Shown here in pieces: positions 21,278 to 31,540 of a DNA stretch of 64,000 nt; the first letter of the stretch is position 1, and every line of letters starts with the position of its first letter. Source of the DNA: Conchocele bisecta (lineage: Eukaryota > Mollusca > Bivalvia > Lucinida > Thyasiridae); the NCBI GenBank assembly GCA_029237695.1, contig CM055279.1, positions 23,749,919 through 23,813,918 on the forward strand, in the 5' to 3' direction. The notes under the pieces are model-generated. The model was not told where the DNA came from. It was given only the letters and a program-made list of their open reading frames with translations, and did no database searches. A program made the translations under genes and the position numbers.

Positions 21278-23222
21278 GGCCAGGGAATATAGATTTGACA
21301 CGAAAATCGCCAAATATATGCTGATTAGTAGAACAAAATTCGCCAAAAATCGTTGGTAGGAAAGCTGTCATTTTGGGGAAAATGTGGTAATTTGATGCAA
21401 AAATCGCGAAAAATAGCAAAAAAAATATGGAGATAAAACGTGTGGTGATATTATCAAACGAACTTAATAAAACATTTATATACATATAGTGTTTACAGAA
21501 AAAAACAATTTGAGCATATTGGGCGTCATTTTTGGGTAAAACTATCAAATTAGTGCATAAATTGCAGTAATTATTATAGGAATGAATGGCCTTTTTGTGG
21601 AATTTATCGGGGTATAAACTTGGAAAAGTCGCGGGAAAACTTGGAAAAGTCGCGGGAATACTGGACGAGGCCTTGAAAAATTTCAATTTTCGAAAATTGT
21701 AATTTTTTAAGGCCTCGTCCAGTATTCCCGCGACTTTTCCAAGTTTATATCCGCGATAAATTCCACAAAAAGGCCATTCATTCCGTATAATTCCAGCATT
21801 TGAAATAAATTCATCAAGAAAATGTGTTTATTTTCCGTTTTCTTAAGAATTATTTTATCTGCGCCTCACGGTTACGGAAAGTAGTTCGGCGTTGGAGTTT
21901 ACTGGGATATAAATTTTGGACAGAGACTTGCTACGGGCCAATCAAATGTTAGGGAATTGTGTAAATATTTTTGTGCTGGAATTATTAAAAAATAATTTCT
22001 GCCAACTGTTTCGAGACTTAATACAGAAAATTGGATAACATGTTGATCAATAGCTATTATTCACATGAATTTTTGTTAACACATCTGGTAACGAGAACGT
22101 GGTATTTAAAGTTGGTAAATAAGTACCTAATTAAAAAAAAAATGCTGAAAACTGGAAACACGAAGTTTTATTAGATAGACACCAAAGCACGTGCTTATAT
22201 TTACACATATAACTACAGAAACATGTATGTAAGCCCCCACGGACTGAGTCGTAAAACAGCATATAGCGTTACCACCGCCCATCATAATACGTCCCGTATG
22301 TCCAAAGTGAGTACGTACGTCACAAAAAAAATAACGCTCAGCTAAATGTATTGTAACTTCGTTTTCCTTACAAAGTCGTTTAACAATTTTGACATTTTTA
22401 CAGCGGCCATTTTAGATTAGGCGATTACTCCAAATTCATCAATTCTAAAAAGCTTTCATGCAAATATCATCACTGTGATTGATAAACGCATAACCGCGAT
22501 CGCATTCACTGGTTATGAATGAAAACATGAACAACGGCCTGTCGACAATCGTCCATGTGGTGAGAACTGCGGACGGACAGATGGACGTACTGGAGGACAT
22601 AGAGAAATCATGATAACTCGTTTTGAATGTTTCACGCATGTTAGGAATATTTGATAAATTTAAATCATTGATAGTCTTCATCAATTGTTGTTTATAAATG
22701 TAATTCCTGTTTTCAGTGATTTATTGTTTCAGTTCGCATGTTTATGCCCACAAATTACAACTTTCCTACCATCCGACACATACGAAATTATGTTCATTTG
22801 TTAAACACACATTTGAAAATATATTGTCATTTATGTTGTTAGTATATCTTTGGTCAGTTGGTATTTAACAAATTATTCCAGTTTTTAGCGATTTCTGTAC
22901 TAAATTTGTACTTTTATCTCAAAAAATGTCACCCGGGAGATCCGGATTATTTTTATTATTTGAAAAGACATACTTGTCAATATATTATCAAAAGTTTTAT
23001 GCAATATCATTCAACAGTGTTTTGCAATATTTTTTAAAACTTTATTGCGATTTTTGTACAAAATCACCACTTTTTTAAAAAATCACAACTTTCCTACCCT
23101 CCGATTGTTGGCGATTTTTTTTTCTGCTGATCAGCATATTTTTCTCGAATTATTGGCAATAATGGTGGTTGTGTTGCAGAGACTTGTGGGTCGGCTGATT
23201 TGTTCACGTAAATGCCCTGGCC
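21278..23222. mobile_element. Element N: 1.9 kb with inverted ends
   Basis: Starts GGCCAGGGAATAT and ends ATGCCCTGGCC. Subterminal blocks match in inverse: AATATATGCTGATTAGTAGA, AATCG(T)TGGTAGGAAAG and AAAAATCGC have counterparts near 23030-23150. A family I copy (21574-21985) is nested. No transposase frame was recognised; a minus-strand 79-codon frame (22445-22684) is unidentified. Confidence 0.5.
21574..21985 (+). mobile_element. Family I element with full 5' hairpin
   Basis: The longest copy. The 5' arm (AAACTTGGAAAAGTCGCGGG, partly doubled) and the complementary arm (CCCGCGACTTTTCCAAGTTT) are both present around GGCCTCGTCCAGTATTC. The conserved 3' part ends GTGCTGGAATTAT. Confidence 0.75.
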
Positions 23223-23229
23223 TATAATA
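23223..23229 (+). repeat. Putative 7-bp target duplication, right
   Basis: TATAATA directly after the CCCTGGCC end of element N. Confidence 0.45.
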
Positions 23230-23233
23230 TAAC

Positions 23234-24085
23234 GACGGTCAGTGGGTCAGTATCATAGGGGCCAGTCGGGCAACCGATAATGTGACCGTCAACCAGTACT
23301 GGTAGATCTCCTCGACAATAACAGCCATTGTTATTATTTTTGCCATAGATGCTACAGGAAAGGTGCAAACTATTTTATTATATTATTTGCATGCTCTACA
23401 CATGTAGGCTCAGCTGTCTGTGTGATGTTGGATTGAGATAGAGAGAAAGTAGAAGGTTTCGCCAAAAAAGAGGAAATAACTCCGCAGATCAAGCCGTATG
23501 ATCCCTTGTATGGCATGGATCTAGCACCGGCTGACTCCAGCCAGGAATTGAGTTTACCGCAGGTAGTTTGAGATTGTCGTGGTTGTGTGAATGTGGGTCT
23601 ATGGACAATTAATTGCCTGCCTGTGTCCTATATGTACCACACCAATAGCTGTCAGCCAGTGCGTCGTGATCATATGAAGGGATATAAACGTGAGTCGACA
23701 CGATGAAAAGGTATTTATAGAGTCACAGGGAGTATTGACCAATGTAGCAAACGGAGCCTGTTACAGATGCAAATATTTCCGTAGACACGCTATGAATGTT
23801 TCCCCAAAGAAATAGCGAACATTGCAGCCCCTGATCAGACTACGCGGATGTGAAGTCTGATCAGGGACTGCACTGATCGCCAACACAATAAGCCACGCGT
23901 CACGTTCTTACAATAATTTTATCTTGGCTAGAAAATGTTTGTTTTAATTAATTACAAACAAACAATTAATTATATGTCCAAGTGGGAACCTACATAGAAT
24001 GATCTGACAGTCAGTTGCATCCACGTGATTGCAACAACATTCAAATTGACGTGGAGTTACATCCATAGTCCATACCCCTATTGGA
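23234..24085. other. Mostly unannotated; H-like hairpin at 23800-23895
   Basis: CCCTGATCAGACTACGCGGA and TGAAGTCTGATCAGGGACTG form a hairpin like the family H core. Nothing else recognised. Confidence 0.4.
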
Positions 24086-24350
24086 TATAGAGAATATAGA
24101 AAAAATATCTGGCAAGGCTCAGTAAACCGTGTTTCAGTTTCCGTGCCGCGCCAGATTTTTTTTTCCATTCACGGCACTAACCTACTATTCTATTTATCCC
24201 GTCAACACATACAAATGGCTTTAAAATGCAAAGAAATAATCCCAGCAACCGCACATATTCATACGCAGTGAGTAGGTCGTATTGACAGGATATCAAAAAT
24301 GTTTCACGGCACCGTGTTTCACGGCACATACGCACTGTGTTGACTGGATA
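24086..24350 (+). mobile_element. A+B pair, module A shortened
   Basis: The left arm of A is degraded (TAGAGAATATAGAAAAAATA). The right arm CATTCACGGCACTAACCTAC and module B (TATCCCGTCAACACATACAA to GTGTTGACTGGATA) are intact. Confidence 0.65.
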
Positions 24351-24357
24351 ACATGTA

Positions 24358-24584
24358 TTATCCCGTCAACATTTTTGATATCCAGTCAATACAATTTTTG
24401 CATTTTACAGCCATTTGTAGGTATTGACGGGATAAATAGAATAGTAGGTTAGTGCCATGAATGGGAAAACATATCTGGCGCGGCACGGAAACGGGATGTG
24501 CTCGGCAGAGCCTCGCCCATCCCGTTTCCTGAGCCTTGCCAGATATTATTTCCCATTCACGGCACTAACCTACTATTCTCTATC
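24358..24584 (-). mobile_element. B+A pair, reverse, next to a forward copy
   Basis: A reverse copy whose module B is shortened (TATCCCGTCAACATTTTTGA to GGTATTGACGGGATA) and whose A is complete. With the forward copy just upstream it forms a B-to-B inverted pair spaced by a few bases. Confidence 0.65.
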
Positions 24585-24679
24585 TATTTTCCTTATTCCT
24601 GAACCAAAGTATATGTCGGCGAGACGGTTCAAATGAGTGGTCACAACGTATACTTCTGATGAGAAATAAAGAAATTATT

Positions 24680-24733
24680 GAGCCTTGCCGGATATTTTTT
24701 CCCATTCACGGCACTAACCTACTATTCTCTATA
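24680..24733 (+). repeat. Module A fragment
   Basis: Only the right arm (GAGCCTTGCCGGATATTTTT through CACTAACCTACTATTCTC) remains. Confidence 0.55.
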
Positions 24734-25180
24734 ACGTTGGTAAGCATGTAGTAGGATACAATATGGCAAATGTAGAACTTAGCTACATAAGGTTCCTAAG
24801 TTTAAAAATAACCGGGTTGTGATTTTATGGGTGTCATCTCGATGTTTTAGCGGCCATTTTAAATTCATTTTGAATGTATTTCGACACAGGTGTTTGTCGT
24901 GGACATTATAGTCGAGTAGAGACGTGCAAGCATAACATTAATCTTCATTGCTGAAGATCATGATGCTAATAAAATGGGACACATATGATATTGTTAGTGT
25001 TAAAAGCAACATAGTGCCGGCCAATGTGTCTGTCATATTAAGCTAAATGAATCACATCAAATATGAGCATCTTTTACCGAGAATAGGTGCTGCATAGGGT
25101 TGATATAAGCGCCCAATTGGTATTTTATAAATTAACTTTCAAAATGGCCGCCAAAATACCACAATGGTGGCCCATTTATT
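24734..25180. other. Unannotated stretch
   Basis: Contains GCGGCCATTTTAAATTC and AAATGGCCGCCAAAATACC, the GATGGCGGCC-type motif scattered in the F and foldback elements. No gene seen. Confidence 0.35.
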
Positions 25181-25300
25181 TTCAGAACAGAACAGAACAT
25201 ATCTTTATTTTTTAAGATCCCAGATCGCAACAAGCGGAATATGAGGACATAATCATGATTTATGAATATACAACGAACATATCAACATTTTCAAAAATCT
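25181..25300 (-). repeat. Possible 3' tail of a retroposed element
   Basis: CAGAACAGAACAGAACATAT followed by CTTTATTTTTTAAGATCCCA looks like the short tandem tail and 3' end of a minus-strand non-LTR element. No coding sequence is attached. Confidence 0.25.
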
Positions 25301-25444
25301 ACCAGAAAAGCCGGCAAAAACGCACATAAGGGAATACACTAATACACTTATTCTCTACTAATGATTAAAGAATGTGGCATAACCAGAGTTACATAATTAT
25401 ACACGTATACTACCCAGTTGCTTTAATCATCAGTAGTAGTTTAT

Positions 25445-25750
25445 ATAGAGAATAGTAGGTTAGTGCCGTGAATGAGAAAACATATCTGGCAAGGCTTAGG
25501 AAACGGGATGGGCGAGGCTCTGCCGAGCACATCCCGTTTCCGAGCCGCGCCAGATATGTTTTCCCATTCACGGCACTAACCTACTATTCTATTTATCCCA
25601 TCAACACATACAAATGGCTTTAAAATGCAAATAAATAATCCCAGCAACTGCACATATTCATACGCAGTGAGTAGGTCGTATTGACAGGATATCAAAAATG
25701 TTTCACGGCACTGTGTTTCACGGCATATACGCACTGTGTTGACAGGATAA
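25445..25750 (+). mobile_element. A+B hairpin pair, complete
   Basis: One of the best-preserved copies: both A arms are near-perfect and B runs TATCCCATCAACACATACAA to GTGTTGACAGGATAA. Confidence 0.75.
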
Positions 25751-25961
25751 AATGTATAGTGTATTTACTTGTTTCAAAAATAATTTATTTTTTTCATGTA
25801 TTTTTCATTGATATATAAGTTAACTGTTATCGTAAAGATACATAACGTCTCCATTGGTCACTTTGTTTAAAATTCTCTTGTATACAGCATTACGTTACTT
25901 CTCAAATAAACACGTGAACTGTCCACAGCAATATTACGTTAGCATCATCGACAGTCACTCT
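25751..25961. other. Unannotated stretch
   Basis: Nothing recognised. Confidence 0.35.
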
Positions 25962-26238
25962 GTAGCCGATTCTAGCAAAGTATACTTTGAGGGAGTAATC
26001 ATTTATTTTTCCCGAAATGCATTATTTCATATAGAACTAACGACAGCATATATTTGATGATTAAATGTATGCAGACTTATTATACTGAATTTATTACATT
26101 ATCACAGCCAAAATGGCTGTGATAATGTAATAAATTCAGTAAAATAAAAATTAATAAATTTATCCTGAAATTGAAAATTTCTCCCTCAAAGTATATTTTG
26201 CTAGGAAAGTATACTTTGCAATGTTGATGAAATAGGCT
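25962..26238 (+). mobile_element. Family J MITE with a left-end deletion
   Basis: GTAGCCGAT joins directly to TCTAGCAAAGTATACTTTGA, so about 25 bases of the left terminus are missing. The central palindrome and the right end TGTTGATGAAATAGGC are intact. Confidence 0.7.
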
Positions 26239-26332
26239 CCTGGTGTTGACACACCCGTGCAAGCATTTTAATTATTGCATTAAAAGGGATAAGGGATGTT
26301 TTGTTTGTAAAAAAATGTGAAGAGATCTACAA

Positions 26333-26400
26333 CAGTGCAGATCCTGATGAGACGGCTCGTTACGAGCCGGTTCTTCTGGATGTACACTGTTTGCAATCAT
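26333..26400. repeat. Family E hairpin fragment
   Basis: ACAGTGCAGATCCTGATGAG and its partner flank the GGCTCGTTACGAGCC palindrome. The family E termini are absent. Confidence 0.55.
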
Positions 26401-26498
26401 TGAGGCCTGTGGTGTTGAATATTAATGTATGTTCTTCTCGTTTTTCATAAGTGATATGTATGTCAGTGCATCATAAGACTCTGTCTGCTGGCTGTTCA

Positions 26499-26555
26499 GG
26501 GGCATGTTTCACTAACATTCGTACGACTAAAATGTTGATGAAATGGGCTACTGAT
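26499..26555 (+). repeat. Chimeric junction of G and J termini
   Basis: GGGGCATGTTTCACTAACAT and CGTACGACTAAAATGTT are the left end of family G. The next bases, GATGAAATGGGCTACTG, are the right end of family J. Confidence 0.5.
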
Positions 26556-26697
26556 AATGTGTTAATGCTATACGACATTGTGTCCAACATGTGATGTTTC
26601 CATCGACCACGATTGCATTGTTGTGCTCTATGTATATTATTTGTGTAAGATAGCGACACTTTTCAAATTAATTTGTGAACTTTTCACCAAAATAAGT

Positions 26698-26890
26698 ACA
26701 GTGGAACCTCTCCAAACCGGACACCAAGAATACACCTGTGATCTTATTTTTGATGAGTTTCTTGGTTATTTATCTCAGGGGATAATGTCTGTTCCTGATC
26801 ACATAGCACACAACAGTGGCTCAGAATGATCAAATGCATGATTTACAGTGTAACCCCTCTAAATCGGACACTCGGGACAATATAGATGTT
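26698..26890. repeat. Two half copies of family D
   Basis: ACAGTGGAACCTCTCCAAAC (26698) and GTAACCCCTCTAAATCGGAC (about 26850) are single arms without their partner. Confidence 0.5.
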
Positions 26891-26991
26891 TACCTTAGAT
26901 GTGTTTCGCTGTTGTGTATCTCTGATTACAATGACTTTTTATGATTGCACAACACTAGAGCGTGTCATGAAGCGCTCACATGCCTGATTTA

Positions 26992-27061
26992 CAGTGGAAC
27001 ATCTCCAAACCGGACACCCTGGGGACCTCCCAGGGCGTCCGGGTTGGAGAGGTTCCACTGT
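26992..27061. mobile_element. Family D element, full
   Basis: TACAGTGGAACATCTCCAAA to GTTGGAGAGGTTCCACTGTA around CTGGGGACCTCCCAGG, a nearly perfect foldback of about 70 bp. Confidence 0.65.
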
Positions 27062-27515
27062 ACGTTATTATCGCTTAAAGGTACATGGCCACTCATTAGG
27101 CACAAACTGTTCCTTATATCAGATACATCAGCTAAGAAATTGTCTGGAAAATAAACATTAATTCACAATTACCCCATGTATTGATTGCCGTTATCTTACA
27201 TTTTATATCAGATGTAAATTTCCACACTGATATCAGGGGCGATAACCGTGTTCCCTTACAATGTTAACTGACATTACTATTAATTCTCCGTATTTAATTT
27301 TTGATGTGCAATGATCATACGTTATAATCTGTCAAAAATATAATTTTGTTAGGTGACGCATTTAATTAGTATAACTAATTAAAAAATATCATGACTCATA
27401 TTAAAATAGCCTGATACCACCGCGAGTCACTATCAGTAACATATATATTATTACATGCTTATATCTGTATAGCGGGCACTTTTAGAACTGGTGAAATAGT
27501 GACAAAAGTATTCAC
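27062..27515. other. Unannotated stretch
   Basis: ACATTTTATATCAGATGTAA at about 27199 has a near copy at about 61968; otherwise nothing recognised. Confidence 0.35.
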
Positions 27516-27830
27516 TTATCCCGTCAACACAGTGCGTATGTGCCGTGAACAACGGTGCCGTGAAACATTTTTGATATCCTGTCAATACTGCCTAATCCTA
27601 ATCACTGCGTATGAATACGTGCGGTGGCTGGGGTTATTTGTATTATATTCTAAAGCTATTTGTAGGTGTTGACGGGATAAATAGAATAGTAGGTTAGTGC
27701 CGTGAATGGGAAAAAATATCTGCCGCGGCACGGAAAAAGGATGTGCTCGGCAGAGCCTCGCACATCCCGTTTCCTAAGCCTTGCCAGATATTTTTTACCA
27801 TTCACGGCACTAACCTACTATAATTCTCTA
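27516..27830 (-). mobile_element. B+A pair, reverse
   Basis: TTATCCCGTCAACACAGTGC opens module B. Module A follows and ends CACTAACCTACTATAATTCT. Complete in layout, with small substitutions. Confidence 0.7.
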
Positions 27831-27881
27831 TGTATTTAACTTCTGTAAAGAACAGTGTGTGCCAACTGAGTGGGCGTGTAC

Positions 27882-28134
27882 CTTCAAAGCACAGGTTGAA
27901 GTAACGGACCGAGGTCTATAACTACATTAAATATGCCTAAAAGCATCAATAAATGAATAAAAAAAATAAGCTACAATTATTTTCTTTTACTCCCTCCATA
28001 TACTCCATATTGGAGTATATGGAGGGAGCAAAAACAAAGTTTAAGCTTATTTTTCTTCTTCATTTATTGATGTTTTTATGCATATTTAATGTATTTATAG
28101 ACCTCGGTCGATTACTTCAACATGTGTTTCAAAT
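27882..28134. mobile_element. Short foldback, O family (237 bp) with near 8-bp duplication
   Basis: The element at 27890-28126 starts CACAGGTTGAAGTAACGGAC. It ends with the complement (GATTACTTCAACATGTG) and centres on CTCCATATTGGAG. The outer about 95 bases match both ends of the large foldback at 43941-55526. Flanking octamers CTTCAAAG (27882-27889) and TTTCAAAT (28127-28134) agree at six of eight positions, as expected for a decayed 8-bp target duplication. Confidence 0.65.
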
Positions 28135-28290
28135 GGGCATATCAGGATGCTTTGAAAACATACTATAAAAAATAAAAACGTGTTTTCATCATGGCCCACT
28201 GTAAAGTGGTTTAATTGAATATATATGACGATACTACGGAAGAGGAAGCCCATTAGGGCCACTTAAAACTTTTTTTTAATTTCCATTTAT

Positions 28291-28562
28291 TCAAGATGTT
28301 TTCTTGAATTTTCAAGTTCTTTTCTTGAATTTTCAAGATCTTTTCTTGAATTTTCAAGAAAAGATCTTGAAAATTCAAGAAAATAACTTGAAAATTCAAG
28401 AAAACATCTTGAAATATTGAATTTTCAAGTTCTTTTCTTGAATTTTCAAGTTCTTTTCTTGAATTTTCAAGAAAAGATCTTGAAAATTCTAGAAAAGAAG
28501 TTGAAAATTCAAGAAAACATCTTGAAAATTCAAGAAAAGATCTCGAAATTCAAGAAAAGATA
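28291..28562. repeat. Tandem hairpin array (TTCTTGAATTTTCAAG units)
   Basis: Runs of TCTTGAATTTTCAAG and the complement CTTGAAAATTCAAGA alternate in blocks. The stretch is several nested palindromes. Unit length is about 20-22 bases. Confidence 0.7.
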
Positions 28563-28618
28563 AAAAAAATGTGAAGGATTCGTACGATACTAGGACCACT
28601 GGGTTGTTTCTATTTTTA

Positions 28619-28975
28619 CAATAGGAATGAATGGCCTTTTTGTGGAATGTATCGGGGTATAAACTTGGAAAAGTCGCGGGAATACTGGACGAAGGCGGAA
28701 GGCCTCGTCCAGTATTTCCCCGCGACTTTTCCAAGTTTATATCCCCGATAAATTCAACAAAAAGGCCATTCATTCCTTATAATTCCAGCATTTGAAATAA
28801 ATTCATCAAGAAAATGTGTTTATTTTCCGTTTTCTTAAGAATTATTTTAACTGTGCCTCACGGTTACGGAAGGTAGTTCGGCGTGAAGTTTACTGGGATA
28901 TACATTTTGGACAGAGACTTGCTACGGGCCAATCAAACGTTAGGGAATTGTGTAAATATTTGTGTGCTGTAATTA
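28619..28975 (+). mobile_element. Family I element
   Basis: Both 5' hairpin arms are present (CTTGGAAAAGTCGCGGGAAT and CCCGCGACTTTTCCAAG) around GGCGGAAGGCC. The 3' part ends TGTGTGCTGTAATTA. Confidence 0.7.
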
Positions 28976-29138
28976 AAGGTACATCATTATCGGATTGATG
29001 CGTTCAGCAAGATAGACGTATGCACCGATTTCTTATTGTTTTCAAAAAATCATGAACAAAAAAACATTCAGAGTTCCTAGTATCGTCATATATCTTCAAT
29101 TAAACCACTTTACACAGGGCCATGATGAAAACACGTTT

Positions 29139-29280
29139 CTATTGCTTATAGCAATTTTATTTTCTTAGAAAATCCTGAAATGCACCTTTAACAAAAAACT
29201 TCTTTAATTACGAGCTTTTGTCCGACCCGAACTGGAACCCTTATAGTTTATATATAAATACGAAGAAAGCCGTGTCTCTA
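29139..29280. other. Unannotated stretch
   Basis: Nothing recognised. Confidence 0.3.
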
Positions 29281-29684
29281 TGCTGCCCTCCTAAGTCAAA
29301 CTTGGATGATTGCACAGGGTCAGCATAGCATCATATTGCAGATACTACAGTTTAACAGATACTGCAGTTTGACTTGGGATGATTGCACAGGGTCAGCATA
29401 GCATCATAGTGCAGATACTGCAGTTTAACAGATACTGCCGTTTGACTTGGGATGATTGCACAGGGTCAGCATAGCATCATAGTGCAGATACTGCAGTTTA
29501 ACAGATACTGCAGTTTGACTTGGGATTATTTCACAGGGTCAGCATAGCATCATAGTGCAGATATTGCAGTTTAACAGATACTGCAGTTTGACTTGGGTTG
29601 ATTGCACAGGGTCAGCATAGCATCATAGTGCAGATACTGCAGTTTAACAGATACTACAGTTTGACTTGGGAGGGCAGTAGGAGG
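29281..29684 (+). repeat. 73-bp tandem repeat (5 units) with inverted flanks
   Basis: CAGGGTCAGCATAGCATCAT recurs at 29315, 29388, 29461, 29534 and 29607, exactly 73 bases apart. Each unit holds a doubled AGATACTGCAGTTT. The array is bounded by GCCCTCCTAAGTCAAAC on the left and GTTTGACTTGGGAGGGC on the right, which are complements. Confidence 0.8.
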
Positions 29685-29817
29685 AACACGTGCAATAACT
29701 TATACCAAACTGAAGGGGTCAGTAGAAGAAAATAGGGCTAAGTCCCATCCTGGACTTATACCACTTTTTTCACTGACCCTTTCAGATAATAGCTTGTGTA
29801 TTGTATGACGATGCCCT

Positions 29818-30116
29818 GTAGCCGATTTCACCAACATTGCGAAGTATACTTTCTAGCAAAGTATACTTTGAACGAATGATCATTTATTTTTCATGAAATG
29901 CATTATTTCATATAGAACTAACGATGATATATATAACTATATTTGATGATTAAAAGTATGCAGAACTATTATACTGAATTTATACCAAAATGACTGTGAT
30001 AATGTAATAAATTCAGTATAATAAAACTAATAAATTTCTGCTAAAATTGAAAAAATTTCCCTCAAAGTATACTTTGCTAGATAATTATACTTTGCAATGT
30101 TGGTGAAATAGGCTAC
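29818..30116 (+). mobile_element. Family J MITE
   Basis: 299-bp copy, GTAGCCGATTTCACCAACAT to TTGGTGAAATAGGCTAC. The left half of the central palindrome is deleted (GAATTTATACCAAAATGACT). Confidence 0.7.
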
Positions 30117-30137
30117 TGAACTGGGACTAGTCTAAGA

Positions 30138-30310
30138 GTGGTAAGTTTAAACTTTATTTATTTTACAACGATTACAAACAAGCGCGAGATCACTTATACA
30201 AATGCTTTCGTCGGCATAGATGAAGGCGTAAAGGCTGTCTTTCATGTGGGAGGAAACCGGAGTACCCGGAGGAAACCCACATGTCCGATGTCCGAAATAT
30301 GGACATTTCA
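30138..30310 (+). repeat. SINE-like repeat with GGAGGAAACCGGAGTACCCG motif
   Basis: ACAACGATTACAAACAAG, then TCGGCATAGATGAA, then GTGGGAGGAAACCGGAGTAC. A reverse copy lies at 41680-41850 in the P450 intron with the same order of blocks. The GGAGGAAACCGGAG core is common in animal repeats, but I cannot assign a family. No internal promoter was seen. Confidence 0.5.
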
Positions 30311-30464
30311 CACCACGAGATGAACATACATGTCATATTCGTTGCAAAAATATGAATATTATATTTATTATATACCGCTCCATGGAAATTAGCAGTTTTT
30401 TAGACTGTATACGGTAATGAATATGTATGTGCAGCCTATTTGCAGTCCGGCACTGCCGGAGCGC

Positions 30465-30742
30465 GTTATGAATATAGATAGAGGAAGTAGTCGTATCTTC
30501 ACCGGAAGATGTTTATTTCATCGATGAGAACATATGACTTTTATTTTCATCGTATAACTATGTATTTCATGAGTAGGTATATAATAAATTCAGTATAATA
30601 ATTATGTATACTTTTAATCATCAGATATATGCAGTCGGTAGTTCTGTATGAAATAATGCATTTCTGGAAAAATAAATGATTACTCCCTCAAAGTATACTT
30701 TGCTAGAAAAGTATACTTTGCAATGTTGGTGAAATCGGCTAC
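30465..30742. repeat. Dispersed 125-bp repeat fused to a reversed J fragment
   Basis: 30465-30590 matches 11115-11240. It joins at AATAAATTCAGTATAATA to the right-hand part of a family J element (in reverse sense relative to 29818), which ends TTGGTGAAATCGGCTAC. Confidence 0.6.
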
Positions 30743-30778
30743 TGACCACCACCGTACCACATACTGCCCCGGGGCTGC

Positions 30779-30940
30779 ATTGGTGAGAAGCGAGCTCGTT
30801 ACCGATTGGTGTGAAGCGAGCTCGTTACCGATTGGTGAGAAGCGAGCTCGTTACCTATTAGTGAGAAGCGAGCTCGTTACCGATTGATGAGAAGCGAGCT
30901 CGTTACCGATTAGCGAGAAGCGAGCTAATTACCGATTGCG
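30779..30940 (+). repeat. 26-bp tandem repeat, about 6 units
   Basis: Units are of the form ATTGGTGAGAAGCGAGCTCG plus TTACCG. The last unit is diverged (AGCTAATTACCG). Confidence 0.8.
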
Positions 30941-30956
30941 CTAACCGAAGAACCAA

Positions 30957-31540
30957 CTACTGTCTGTTTCACGAAACCTGCCCAAGTTTTACGGCCATAT
31001 AAACAATGCAAAAACAGTATTATTTTTCGATAATATTAAATTTTATCAAAACTCATTAATGAGCCTTCTTTTTATTTCGTGAAATTTGGTCAAATTTTAT
31101 TTTATTACCGAAAATTGATTTCTCTATGGGAATTTAACATGGCGGAAAAGGAGATGGAGTAGCTGAGAGAGCAGTCAAAAAACGAAAAATTGGGACATTG
31201 CTTCCGAAACCTGGCTAGATAGCTTGGAAATGATTTAACTAAGAAAACAAAAGTTAAATTTTTAAAATCGGTCCACTATTTCTGAAATTAGAAAAAAATT
31301 ACCCCATGGTAAATCCCCATATACATCTTCACAAAGTGAAGTGATGTCTATAGGGAGTTAACATGGGGAAATTGTATTTTCGTAATAAAATCAATATTGG
31401 ACCGAATTTCACGAAATAAAAAGAATTCACTTTCTTAAATTTTGATAAAATTTAATAGTATCGAAAAAAATATTGTTTTTGCATTCAATTTGTTTATATG
31501 GCCGTAAAATTTGGGCAGCTTTCGTGAAACAGACAGTAGA
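30957..31540. mobile_element. 584-bp element with long inverted ends
   Basis: Starts CTACTGTCTGTTTCACGAAA and ends TTTCGTGAAACAGACAGTAG. Diverged arms of about 150 bp continue inward (ACGGCCATATAAACA and TGTTTATATGGCCGT). The core includes AACTAAGAAAACAAAAGTTA, which also occurs in the P450 intron near 40530. Confidence 0.65.

Larger units (their letters stand above)
28178..29138. mobile_element. Composite inverted element with two nested repeats
   Basis: The left arm (28178-28240, AACGTGTTTTCATCATGGCC) and right arm (29077-29138, GGCCATGATGAAAACACGTT) are inverted copies over about 60 bp. Between them lie a tandem-hairpin block (28291-28562) and a family I element (28619-28975). Confidence 0.5.

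Noticed and set aside
20782..21686. Minus-strand frames of 77-138 codons
   Set aside because: They are made largely of family I and element N sequence; the shared peptide stretches recur at 28489-28773 because the repeat recurs.
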